A stretch of 7,399 nt of DNA from Bacteroidales bacterium (GCA_017616675.1 JAFZXR010000011.1:1-7399); one strand, 5' to 3'. Counted from the first letter of the stretch, positions 1 through 6,616 are shown. Numbers and translations: made by a program. Notes: generated from the sequence alone by a model not told the origin.

Positions 1-206
1 TCGGCGCGCACCTTATCCATGGCGTCGGCTTTCACTGCCTCGAGAGTAGGCTTGTCGGACTGCACGATGATGAAGTTCTTGACGCTGCCTTGGCCTACCC
101 ATTCAGGCTTCGGGCCGCTCTTCTCGATGAGTTTGAAGCCTTTCCGCTGCGCAAAAGTGCAGAGAGGAAGCATCATCGCGAGAGCTATTATCAATATTTT
201 TCTCAT
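1..206 (-). CDS. Exported protein of unknown function, N-terminal part only
   Basis: This is the first 68 codons of a minus-strand gene that runs off the left edge of the window. The ATG at 206-204 is followed by a clear signal peptide (MRK, then a hydrophobic core, ending CTFA before Gln20), so the product is exported to the periplasm or envelope. The start of the mature part reads like the N-terminus of LPP20/FlgO-type envelope proteins: a Trp-Val pair (PEWVGQG, about residues 36-42), a beta strand (FIIVQ), then an Ala-rich helix (PTLEAVKADAMDKVRA). That likeness is my inference from pattern and too little sequence is present to name a family. It starts 10 nt after the stop of the preceding gene, so it is almost certainly the fourth gene of the operon that begins at 2832. 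No Shine-Dalgarno sequence is visible. Confidence 0.82.
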   Translation of the reverse strand, partial: MRKILIIALAMMLPLCTFAQRKGFKLIEKSGPKPEWVGQGSVKNFIIVQSDKPTLEAVKADAMDKVRA

Positions 207-216
207 AATTCAAATT

Positions 217-783
217 TTATTGTTCAAAAATCCAAGTAACATCCGGATCGCCTTTCGCCTCCTCGGTCTGCTCGGTCTGTTCAGTCTCTTCCAGAGCCTC
301 ATAATACTCTATGGCTCTCTTTTTACCAACGGTGATAAGCTTTTTCAGCTTATGGTCGCGTGCCTGGATCGACTTGATGGCTTTACCCATAGCTGCCAGG
401 TCGTTGTCGGCCATTCCGTTTTTGTTTATCGTCTCTTGCGACAGTATCACTTTGTTGACGTTATCGACGAAATACACTGCCACTTCGACTTCGGCCACAT
501 GTTGAGGCGGCACCGATGTGGTGACGTTCTTCGACAGCACTGTCACCGAGGTGACGATGAGGAAACGGCTGTCGTTGGTGGTGGCGCCGAGGCCGTTGAG
601 TGTCACAGCCTGGTTCAGGCGGTTGTAGAGCACTGTCAGGGCGTCGCCTTTGATCTCGTCGTTGGTCGGCATCAGCACGCGCACAGGGATCATCTGTTCG
701 AATGTCATCTTATCTTGAGCCTTGACCATCATGCTTGTGACGCTCAAGAGCAATGCCAGAAGCAAAAATCTGATATTTTTCAT
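217..783 (-). CDS. Small exported protein, possibly CsgG/LpoB-like fold
   Basis: The product has 188 residues. Residues 1-22 form a signal peptide (MKNIRF, hydrophobic core, VKA before Gln23). The mature part has a layout seen in CsgG/LpoB-type envelope proteins: a helix with regularly spaced Leu (LTVLYNRLNQAV, 49-60), a Gly-rich turn, then RFLIVTSVTVLSK (73-85) as a beta strand. A second strand pair at 97-115 (AEVEVAVYFVD) is followed by a long helix ending GKKRAIEYYE (153-162). The C-terminus has a short acidic repeat (EQTEQTEE, 168-175) and then DVTWIFEQ. I do not recognise a named family, and the CsgG/LpoB comparison rests on pattern, not on a search. It lies third in the four-gene operon, 18 nt after the preceding stop and 10 nt before the next start. 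The mature protein has no cysteine and no lipobox, so it is probably soluble or peripheral. Confidence 0.85.
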   Translation of the reverse strand: MKNIRFLLLALLLSVTSMMVKAQDKMTFEQMIPVRVLMPTNDEIKGDALTVLYNRLNQAVTLNGLGATTNDSRFLIVTSVTVLSKNVTTSVPPQHVAEVEVAVYFVDNVNKVILSQETINKNGMADNDLAAMGKAIKSIQARDHKLKKLITVGKKRAIEYYEALEETEQTEQTEEAKGDPDVTWIFEQ

Positions 784-785
784 TT

Positions 786-792
786 CTTTCCT
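786..792 (-). promoter_or_regulatory. Possible ribosome binding site AGGAAAG
   Basis: Reading the minus strand, AGGAAAG ends two bases before the ATG at 783. It is purine-rich and partly complementary to the 16S rRNA tail, but the spacing is short. The other genes of this operon have nothing similar ahead of their starts, in line with the weak use of Shine-Dalgarno sites in Bacteroidetes. The match may be chance. Confidence 0.3.
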
Positions 793-801
793 AATTTTTT
801 A

Positions 802-2235
802 TTATAAAACTATCCAAACCTCGCTCGGACCGCGCATATATATTGTTCCATCCACGTTGTAGGTGTCGCGCAGATAGTTTTGCAATCCTTGGAGATATTC
901 TTGAGTATCAACACGTTGGATGGCTCCGCGGCGGCCGACTTTTGTCAGCGGGATCATCACCTGGTTGAATGTGATGACGTTAGGGCTGATGTTACGCGTC
1001 GGGTTGTTGTCGACGGTGTTGTCCTGCAGCCAGTAATAGATGATGTCGCCGAGCGATGTCTGCTTGCCTTCGAAGGCGAAGGTTGTTCTCAGCAGGTCGT
1101 AGTCGGAGTTGTCGGTACGCTTGACTTTAACGGTGATCTGGCGACCGTTTTTCGACATGTTGGCGTATTCGTTTTGCAGTTTCTTGCAGAATGAATCCAT
1201 ATGGTTGAGCACTGCCTCTTCGAGCAAGGTGTTGACCGACGCTGAGTTCGACGGCTTGCCATCGCCGTGGGCGTGGGCTATCTCGCGGGCGTTGCTGCTG
1301 ACGTCGACAGCCTTCATGTTGAATGTCACGTAGCGTTGTGTGCCCACTTCCATGATTTCGAAGTCGAGGTCGACGATAAAGTCAACGTTTGCTGTACGTT
1401 TGATGCGGTCGATCGGTGACTCGGCGATGGCGCCGTCGAGACCGTAGTCCTGACCGACAAACTGATTCTCAGTCTCCTCTTGTTTGAGACTCTTCATCAG
1501 GAATTCAAGGCTCTGCACCTCGAAGCCTTTCTTGTTGAATATCTCGTTGAGTGACGATATCACAAGGCGGAGGTCGCGTGAGTCTTCACGGTTAAACACG
1601 TCGTAGTTCGACACTGTGCGCACCACGCCGTTCTCGTCTTTCCACTTCTGTACGTAGCCCATCTCGCTGCAGTAGACGTCGGATGGCACCACCATGAGGA
1701 TAGGTTTGGCATATTTGCCTGCTCCGGTGCTCTTCACATCCTGAGCATAGCCTTTGTCCTGCATATACTGCAGAAGATCGTCGTAGAGCACCTGCACGTC
1801 GACGGAGATGGTGTACATCTTGCCGTTTTTCACTGTCTTAGGCTGACCTGTCTTGTTGATGAAGCGATGATACTGTCCGCCAGGTGTCTTCTTCGTCGGG
1901 AGTGCGAGGAAATTCTCGAAGAAACCGATGTTTTCCTCTGCCACTGCGTACGACACGATTGCCGGTGTGGCTTTGGTCTGCTCCGATGCCGCGATGCCGC
2001 GGAAGAGACATGCTGCGATAGCGTCGCGTTTGGCCATCGCTATGCCTTCGGTGGCGTCTTTAGCCGTGGTAGTCACTGTGAAGACCTTAGTGCCGTCCTG
2101 GCCGACACCGATATACTGCACCTCATACTGTTGGTCGAGGACAGAACGTTTCTCGTTGTTTTTCTGGGCAAATGCTGTGTTTGTCAGAAGCAGCAAAGCG
2201 AGAAGCTGAGCTAATCTTTTTGCGAATATTTTCAT
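802..2235 (-). CDS. Exported Bacteroidetes protein of unknown function (DUF6175-like)
   Basis: The product has 477 residues with a signal peptide ending AFA before Gln24. Three parts can be seen. Residues about 36-160 hold an archaic LPP20/FlgT-like pattern: beta strands, then an Ala-rich helix with ATEGIAMAKRDAIAACLFRG (61-80). Residues about 177-365 open with KPILMVVPSD (177-186), followed by a helix that precedes a KKGFEV turn (235-240), the strand VDFIVDLDFEIM (284-295), and AVDVSSNAREIAHAHGDG (309-326). This resembles the nucleotide-free CsgG/TolB-N type alpha/beta domain. Residues about 365-477 form a further domain starting GRQITVKVKRTD. From memory, the PxxMVVPSD motif and this layout match DUF6175, a family restricted to Bacteroidetes with no assigned function; a Pfam search would settle it. 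It is the second gene of the operon, 30 nt after the first and 18 nt before the third, and is likely periplasmic or attached to the outer membrane. Confidence 0.88.
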   Translation of the reverse strand: MKIFAKRLAQLLALLLLTNTAFAQKNNEKRSVLDQQYEVQYIGVGQDGTKVFTVTTTAKDATEGIAMAKRDAIAACLFRGIAASEQTKATPAIVSYAVAEENIGFFENFLALPTKKTPGGQYHRFINKTGQPKTVKNGKMYTISVDVQVLYDDLLQYMQDKGYAQDVKSTGAGKYAKPILMVVPSDVYCSEMGYVQKWKDENGVVRTVSNYDVFNREDSRDLRLVISSLNEIFNKKGFEVQSLEFLMKSLKQEETENQFVGQDYGLDGAIAESPIDRIKRTANVDFIVDLDFEIMEVGTQRYVTFNMKAVDVSSNAREIAHAHGDGKPSNSASVNTLLEEAVLNHMDSFCKKLQNEYANMSKNGRQITVKVKRTDNSDYDLLRTTFAFEGKQTSLGDIIYYWLQDNTVDNNPTRNISPNVITFNQVMIPLTKVGRRGAIQRVDTQEYLQGLQNYLRDTYNVDGTIYMRGPSEVWIVL

Positions 2236-2265
2236 ATTTTAAACTTTTATGCTAAGAAATTGGGG

Positions 2266-2832
2266 TTATTTCCAGTCGATCGGGACGTTTTTCATTTCGA
2301 TACGGCAGTCGCCAACGCTGAATATCATTGCCGGCATCACCGTGGTCTTGTTAGGGTTGATCTTGCCCGGGACTTCAAACGAGGTCTTGAAAGGAACGTC
2401 GGTCAGGGTGCTGTAACGCTCCGGCGAATAGCCTCTAGTATGTTCTTCGCCCTCGCAGTCATATCCCACGAAGTTGCCGCCGATGTACATATCTTTGTTG
2501 GTGCTGTGGTTGGTGACTTTCAGCGTAAGGGTTATCGTTTGGTTTGCTCTGCTGCCGACCAGTGAGACGAACTCCACGTCGAGCCAGTCCTCACAAGGGT
2601 TTGAGAGTGTGACGGTTTGCTTTTTGGCCTGTGGCTTCTCGTCGGCCACCACTGTCGCTGTCTCTACCGGAGCCTCGACTTTCTTACGGCTGACTTTCTT
2701 CTCGTGTTTGCCGCTCTTGCCTGTGGCCTTGAGGGTTTTCTGCTCAAACGGATCGTTCGACTGTGCCGATGCAACTTCCGGAATCACCGAAATAAACATT
2801 AAAGCGATTAAAAAACAGATTAACTTCTTCAT
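2266..2832 (-). CDS. Exported Lys-rich protein with probable beta-sandwich domain
   Basis: The product has 188 residues. I place the start at the ATG at 2832; an in-frame TTG two codons earlier (2838) would only add two residues ahead of the typical signal-peptide start MKK. The signal peptide ends ASA before Gln24. Residues about 25-75 are a low-complexity, Lys-rich linker (QKTLKATGKSGKHEKKVSRKK and similar). From residue 80 there is a compact domain: CEDWLDVEFVSLVG, then alternating strands (QTITLTLKVTNHS, 98-110; DMYIGGNFVGYDCEGEE, 114-130), and late strands with MPAMIFSVGDCRIEM (166-180). The strand pattern, and the strand that carries TNHS as in extracellular DUF4352-type folds, suggest an immunoglobulin-like sandwich; this is inference. 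Three cysteines (80, 126, 176) remain in the mature form, so one disulfide is possible. It is the first gene of the operon, about 50 nt behind a good promoter. The function is unknown. Confidence 0.86.
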   Translation of the reverse strand: MKKLICFLIALMFISVIPEVASAQSNDPFEQKTLKATGKSGKHEKKVSRKKVEAPVETATVVADEKPQAKKQTVTLSNPCEDWLDVEFVSLVGSRANQTITLTLKVTNHSTNKDMYIGGNFVGYDCEGEEHTRGYSPERYSTLTDVPFKTSFEVPGKINPNKTTVMPAMIFSVGDCRIEMKNVPIDWK

Positions 2833-2884
2833 ATTCAATAATTTAGATTATTAATACTCAAATTTTGCAATACCTTTAAACTTG

Positions 2885-2915
2885 CAAATATAAATATTTT
2901 TTAAACACAAAACAA
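2885..2915 (-). promoter_or_regulatory. Bacteroidetes-type promoter of the four-gene operon
   Basis: On the minus strand the -7 element TATATTTG (2892-2885) matches TAnnTTTG exactly. TTG (2915-2913) lies 20 nt upstream in the place of the -33 element. Transcription would begin near 2880, giving a leader of roughly 48 nt before the ATG at 2832. The promoter sits only about 20 nt after the pepE stop codon, so this operon has its own start even though pepE is upstream on the same strand. I see no operator-like repeat around it. Confidence 0.7.
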
Positions 2916-2932
2916 GAAAAATCGTTTTTTTT

Positions 2933-3697
2933 CTATAGCACAAACTTCGTAATCTCCTGATTAGGCTCGAGTTCGACAGGTTCTTTTCCGTATTGGAAAA
3001 TCATCATTTTCTTACCGCCTTTGAGGAAATATTTGTCGCCGACAACCCAGATGGCAGTAGCCTCACGCAGACCGATGACTTTCATCTCCTGACGCACAGC
3101 GAGATATTCGTTGATACGGTCCTGACGTGTCTCGCCGCCGTGTTTTATCATCTTGTCGATCTCAGGATGCGGGTCGAGGTAATGAGGATTTATCTGGAAA
3201 GGTATGAGATTCAATGTGTTAAAGCTTGCAGGCTGCACTATCGGCATGTCGTTGGTGGTGCAGAGTGTAGGGCAAGCGATGTTAGAGCCGGCGCTCCATC
3301 CGATGTAAGGCGTGCCGTTGTTGGCGCATTCGGCGATAGCCTGCATCAGGCCGAACTTATGCAACTCAGCCACCAGATGGAAGGTGTTGCCACCACCGAC
3401 AACGATGCAGTCGGCAGTCTTTACGAGACCGACTTTATCTTCGACCTCGTGCACCGAGACGAACTTCTTCACGCCGAGTTTCTCGTTGAAAACCTTCTTA
3501 ACCTTCTCAGTATAAGCGTCATAGCTCTTCGGATACGGGTTGCCGCCGATGAAGACGCCCGCGAACGGCACAAAGGCCACCTTGCTGTCAGCACCGAGTT
3601 TATTCTTGTCGAAAAACTGCTCGAGCTGAGTCATCGCCCAAGCCAAGTATGTCTCACCAAAATTGGTTGAATTGCTGATTAAAAGTAAATTTCTCAT
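2933..3697 (-). CDS. pepE: Peptidase E, alpha-aspartyl dipeptidase (family S51)
   Basis: The enzyme hydrolyses dipeptides with N-terminal aspartate (Asp-X) in the cytoplasm (EC 3.4.13.21), recycling peptides that other peptidases leave. The product has 254 residues against 229 in Escherichia coli. It starts MRNLLLISNST, as in the E. coli enzyme, so the ATG at 3697 is right, and there is no signal peptide. The nucleophile Ser135 sits in GWSAGS (133-138), Asp150 in TTNDMPIV and His172 in NPHYLD. Their spacing (+15 and +37 from the Ser) equals that of Ser120/Asp135/His157 in the Salmonella and E. coli enzymes. GGGNTFHL (101-108) and GETRQDRI (188-195) are also conserved. The extra length is mostly an insertion near residues 48-58 (FIGGNPYPKSY), where E. 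coli has a shorter loop, plus a longer C-terminal tail. It stands alone, divergent from the GH97 gene and upstream of the four-gene operon on the same strand. Confidence 0.96.
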   Translation of the reverse strand: MRNLLLISNSTNFGETYLAWAMTQLEQFFDKNKLGADSKVAFVPFAGVFIGGNPYPKSYDAYTEKVKKVFNEKLGVKKFVSVHEVEDKVGLVKTADCIVVGGGNTFHLVAELHKFGLMQAIAECANNGTPYIGWSAGSNIACPTLCTTNDMPIVQPASFNTLNLIPFQINPHYLDPHPEIDKMIKHGGETRQDRINEYLAVRQEMKVIGLREATAIWVVGDKYFLKGGKKMMIFQYGKEPVELEPNQEITKFVL

Positions 3698-3719
3698 ATC
3701 GATATTTTTAAAATTTGTA

Positions 3720-3727
3720 CAAAATTA
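3720..3727 (-). promoter_or_regulatory. Probable pepE promoter, -7 element
   Basis: TAATTTTG on the minus strand (3727-3720) matches TAnnTTTG and lies 22 nt before the ATG at 3697, implying a very short leader of about 15-20 nt. No true -33 TTG is found at the right distance; TTTC at 3747-3744 is the nearest. The element is supported by position and motif only. Confidence 0.5.
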
Positions 3728-3735
3728 AAGAATTT

Positions 3736-3767
3736 TTTGATATGAAATGAATTTTGGATTATTTTTG
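3736..3767 (+). promoter_or_regulatory. Promoter of the GH97 gene
   Basis: The -33 element TTTG (3736-3739) and the -7 element TATTTTTG (3760-3767) are separated by 20 nt, the classic Bacteroidetes arrangement. Transcription would begin near 3772, giving a leader of about 38 nt. The promoter shares the 112-bp divergent spacer with that of pepE, and the two -7 elements point outward about 33 nt apart, so the polymerases could interfere with each other. No SusR-like or other regulator site is recognisable. Confidence 0.68.
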
Positions 3768-3809
3768 TCATTTAAAGATTTAAAATTTAAAAATTTAATG
3801 ATTTAAGGC

Positions 3810-5792
3810 ATGAAGAAGATTGTTGTTTTATTAGCGATAATTCTTGGAATTGGTAATATTTACGGGCATAATTACGAATTGAAATCGCCTGATGGAAAGA
3901 TTGCGGTGAAGGTGAATGTCGGCGATGAGGTGAAGTATTCGGTAATGCACGAAAACACTGTGGTTATCAACGATTCGCCTATTTCGATGGAGCTGGGCGA
4001 CGGGAAGGTATTGGGAGCCGGAAAAGTGGTGAAAGTGATAAATAAAACTGTTGATGAGGTCTTGAATGCCGATTTTTATAAGAAAAAAGAAGTCAAAAAT
4101 CATTATAACGAATTGATTATCAACTTTAAAGGTAATTACAAACTAACTTTCAGGGCCTTCGACGACGGCGTGGCGTATAGGTTTTCGACCAGCTTTAAAA
4201 AGCCGATTATTGTTAAGAAAGAAAATGTAAATTATTGTTTCGACGACGATTACGTAGCGTATATTCCGTATGTGAACGCCCGCAAAGGCGACGGCGACTT
4301 CCTCGAGCAGCAGTTTTTCACTTCTTTCGAAAGCCAATACACCATCGACTCGATTTCTAAGATGGATAAGGAGCGCATCGCCTTCACACCTTTATTAATA
4401 TGCCTCAAAGACGGCAAAAAAGTTGTTATCGTGGAGTCGGATCTGGAAGATTTTCCTGGCACTTTCTTCAGAAAAGGCGAAGGCAACAGTCTTGAAGCGG
4501 TGCAGTCGACATATCCGAAAACAGAGATTCAAGGCGGTCACAACATGCTGCAGATGGTGGTGAAAGAAAGAGAGGCATTCGTCGCGAAGGTCAATGGGAC
4601 AAGGGATTTCCCGTGGCGAGCGATGGTGATTTCAAGCGACGACGCCGAGCTGATGAACAGCGACATGGTTTACAAGCTCGCATCGCCTTCGAGGGTGAAG
4701 GATGTGAGCTGGATCAAGCCCGGAAAGGTGGCTTGGGACTGGTGGAACAACTGGAACATCTGGGGCGTCGATTTTAAGGCAGGCATCAACAACGACACAT
4801 ATAAATATTATATCGATTTTGCGTCGAAAAACGGCATAGAATATGTGATTTTGGACGAAGGATGGGCGGTGAATAAGCAAGCCGACCTGTTTCAAGTGGT
4901 GCCGGAAATCGATTTGGAGGAACTCGTGGACTACGCCAATGAAAGAAATGTCGGATTGGTGCTTTGGGTAGGATATTATGCCATCGACAGAGACATGGAG
5001 CATGTGTGCAAGCACTACAGCGAGATGGGAATCAAGGGATTTAAGGTCGACTTTATGGACCGCGACGACCAGAAGGTTGTCGACTTCTACTACCGCATGG
5101 CGGCGATGGCAGCGAAATATCATTTGTTCGTTGATTTTCATGGAGCTTACAAGCCTACGGGACTGAGCCGCACCTACCCTAACGTGCTGAATTTCGAGGG
5201 AGTTTACGGTCTGGAGCAGTCGAAATGGGACGACGAGCTCAACCAGGTGAACTACGAATGCATGATTCCGTACATCAGGCAGGTGGCTGGCAACCTCGAC
5301 TACACTCAGGGCGCCATGGACAACGCCACAAAACATCATTTCCGCGCCATCTACACCAACCCGATGAGCCAAGGCACACGATGCAGGCAACTCGCTGAGT
5401 ATGTTATATTTGAGTCGCCGTTCAACATGCTCTGCGACAGTCCGACGAAGTATATGCAGAACCAGGAATGCGTCGATTTCATCGCCAGCGTGCCTACGGT
5501 GTGGGACGAGACGGTGGCTCTCGACGGCAAACTCGGCGAATATGCAGTAGTTGCGAGGAGAAAGGGCAACACGTGGTATATCGGAGCGATAACGAATTGG
5601 GAACCACGGATGATTGAGATTGATTTCAGTAAACTCGGATTGAAACACCCCGATGTTAAGTATTTTGTCGATGGAATGAATGCAAACAGAAACGCAAAAG
5701 ATTATATTTACGACAGCGTTGAAAAGATTGAAGGTAATTTTGTGATTGAGATGGCTAGTGGCGGTGGAGCCGTGATAATAGTTAATAAGTGA
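3810..5792 (+). CDS. GH97 glycoside hydrolase, retaining alpha-galactosidase type
   Basis: The predicted enzyme has 660 residues, the usual length for this family, and a signal peptide (MKK, hydrophobic core, ending NIYG before His20), so it acts in the periplasm or at the outer membrane. Three domains are visible: an N-terminal beta-sandwich (about 22-290), a (beta/alpha)8 barrel from WIKPGKVAWDWWN (301-313) to about 560, and a C-terminal beta domain (about 565-660). Known GH97 enzymes split into inverting alpha-glucosidases such as SusB, with glutamates as base, and retaining alpha-galactosidases such as BT1871 of Bacteroides thetaiotaomicron, with nucleophile Asp415 and acid/base Glu470. 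Here Asp414 lies in FKVDFMDRDD and Glu469 in YGLEQ, the same 55-residue spacing, which places it in the retaining branch. Alpha-galactosidase (EC 3.2.1.22) is most likely; a beta-L-arabinopyranosidase activity, known from a close relative, is possible. No SusC, SusD or other glycan gene is adjacent. Its 3' end overlaps convergent truA by 11 bp. Confidence 0.93.
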   Translation: MKKIVVLLAIILGIGNIYGHNYELKSPDGKIAVKVNVGDEVKYSVMHENTVVINDSPISMELGDGKVLGAGKVVKVINKTVDEVLNADFYKKKEVKNHYNELIINFKGNYKLTFRAFDDGVAYRFSTSFKKPIIVKKENVNYCFDDDYVAYIPYVNARKGDGDFLEQQFFTSFESQYTIDSISKMDKERIAFTPLLICLKDGKKVVIVESDLEDFPGTFFRKGEGNSLEAVQSTYPKTEIQGGHNMLQMVVKEREAFVAKVNGTRDFPWRAMVISSDDAELMNSDMVYKLASPSRVKDVSWIKPGKVAWDWWNNWNIWGVDFKAGINNDTYKYYIDFASKNGIEYVILDEGWAVNKQADLFQVVPEIDLEELVDYANERNVGLVLWVGYYAIDRDMEHVCKHYSEMGIKGFKVDFMDRDDQKVVDFYYRMAAMAAKYHLFVDFHGAYKPTGLSRTYPNVLNFEGVYGLEQSKWDDELNQVNYECMIPYIRQVAGNLDYTQGAMDNATKHHFRAIYTNPMSQGTRCRQLAEYVIFESPFNMLCDSPTKYMQNQECVDFIASVPTVWDETVALDGKLGEYAVVARRKGNTWYIGAITNWEPRMIEIDFSKLGLKHPDVKYFVDGMNANRNAKDYIYDSVEKIEGNFVIEMASGGGAVIIVNK

Positions 5793-6510
5793 CTTCTTCG
5801 AGGAATAGGGCGTGCGCGGGCATTGAGGTGCCGGCGGAGCAGCGGTTTTTCTGTTCGATGACGGCGCGGAATTCTTCCAATGTCATCTTCCCCTTCCCCA
5901 CTTCGAGCAAGGTGCCGACGATGGCGCGGACCATATTTCTCAAAAAACGGTCGGCTTTGATGCGGAACACAAGTAAGTCGTTCTGTTCGAACCAGCGGGC
6001 TTCCATTATCCGGCAGTTGTTCGTCTTGACCTGTGTGTGAAGCTTCGAGAAGCTTGTAAAGTCTTGATATTCAAAGAGAATCTTCGCCGCTTCGTTCATC
6101 TTCGCCACATCAAGCGGGCCATATATATATAAGGAGTCGTCGGTGTGGAAAGGGTTCTTGGTGCGGGTAACGTAATAATGATATGTGCGCGACTTCGCGT
6201 CGAAGCGGGCGTGAAAGTACGGGTCGACCTGCCAGCAGCGGAACACCACGATGTCGTCGGGCAAGAACATATTCAACTGATTTACAAATTCTTCAAGATT
6301 TTCTATCGGTTCGCTCTCGAAATGCGCATAGAAATTTCTTGCGTTGACGCCTGTGTCGGTACGTCCGCATCCGGTGATGGATATGTCCTGTTTCAGCTTC
6401 AGGCCGATACACTTCTCGAGGGTCTCCTGCACGGTGACATCGCCCGGTTGGATTTGCCAGCCGTGATAAGCTTTCCCGTTATACGCCAGATGTAAGAAAT
6501 ACCTGTTCAT
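5782..6510 (-). CDS. truA: tRNA pseudouridine(38-40) synthase TruA
   Basis: TruA converts uridines 38-40 of the anticodon arm of many tRNAs to pseudouridine in the cytoplasm. I choose the ATG at 6510: the protein then starts MNRYFLHLAYNGKAYHGWQ, the normal TruA start. Upstream in-frame codons would add 13 hydrophobic residues from a TTG and are not expected. The length is 242 residues against 270 in E. coli. The catalytic Asp52 lies in GCGRTDTGVNA (47-57), equivalent to Asp60 of E. coli. The RNA-binding motifs FHARFDAKSRTYHYY and RFLRNMVRAIVG are intact. Where most TruA have GVHA after the catalytic motif, this one has GVNA. The gene converges on the GH97 gene, and the two stop codons lie within an 11-bp overlap with no terminator between them. 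Confidence 0.96.
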   Translation of the reverse strand: MNRYFLHLAYNGKAYHGWQIQPGDVTVQETLEKCIGLKLKQDISITGCGRTDTGVNARNFYAHFESEPIENLEEFVNQLNMFLPDDIVVFRCWQVDPYFHARFDAKSRTYHYYVTRTKNPFHTDDSLYIYGPLDVAKMNEAAKILFEYQDFTSFSKLHTQVKTNNCRIMEARWFEQNDLLVFRIKADRFLRNMVRAIVGTLLEVGKGKMTLEEFRAVIEQKNRCSAGTSMPAHALFLEEVTY

Positions 6511-6527
6511 GATGATTTTTTGCACTG

Positions 6528-6535
6528 CAAAATTA
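6528..6535 (-). promoter_or_regulatory. Possible truA promoter, -7 element
   Basis: TAATTTTG on the minus strand (6535-6528) matches TAnnTTTG and lies 17 nt before the truA ATG at 6510, giving a leader of only about 10-12 nt. A TTTG further upstream (6550-6547) is only 11 nt away, too close for a -33 element, so the match is partial. Confidence 0.45.
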
Positions 6536-6554
6536 AAAAAAATGAACAAAAAAC

Positions 6555-6585
6555 TTGCATAATTGAAAATTTATTTTTATCTTTG
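6555..6585 (+). promoter_or_regulatory. Promoter of aat
   Basis: The -33 element TTG (6555-6557) and the -7 element TATCTTTG (6578-6585) are 20 nt apart. Transcription would begin near 6590, about 26 nt before the ATG at 6617. It lies in the 106-bp AT-rich divergent spacer that also serves truA; the two -7 elements do not overlap. Confidence 0.7.
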
Positions 6586-6616
6586 TGGTGAATTTTAACC
6601 TCAAAATCGTAAAGCC

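Noticed and set aside
335..353. Perfect 7-bp inverted repeat (ATAAGCT, 5-nt loop, AGCTTAT)
   Set aside because: It falls inside a coding region and arises from codons for HKLKKLI; there is no U-tract after it and no gene end nearby.
19..807. Plus-strand open frame of 262 codons opposite the last two operon genes
   Set aside because: The opposite strand carries two genes with signal peptides and proper starts; the plus-strand product is Cys/His/Phe-rich with no domain pattern and crosses both genes and their spacer.
2917..2932. Weak AAAAA/TTTTT stem after the pepE stop, as a terminator
   Set aside because: The stem is made only of A-T pairs with a 3-nt loop and would be too unstable. It also lies just upstream of the operon's -33 element, and A/T runs are common in this spacer.
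4632..5648. Minus-strand open frame of 338 codons inside the GH97 gene
   Set aside because: It lies antisense to the catalytic barrel, which has intact family motifs. Its His/Val-rich product is typical of an antisense shadow and has no recognisable domain.
6040..6055. AAGCTT-CGAG-AAGCTT hairpin-like repeat
   Set aside because: It lies inside truA and encodes part of SFSKL; the half-sites are self-palindromic, so the repeat is easily met by chance.
6119..6132. Alternating AT run (atatatatata) as a regulatory repeat
   Set aside because: It is within truA and encodes LYIYG; the run is too short and has no partner elsewhere.
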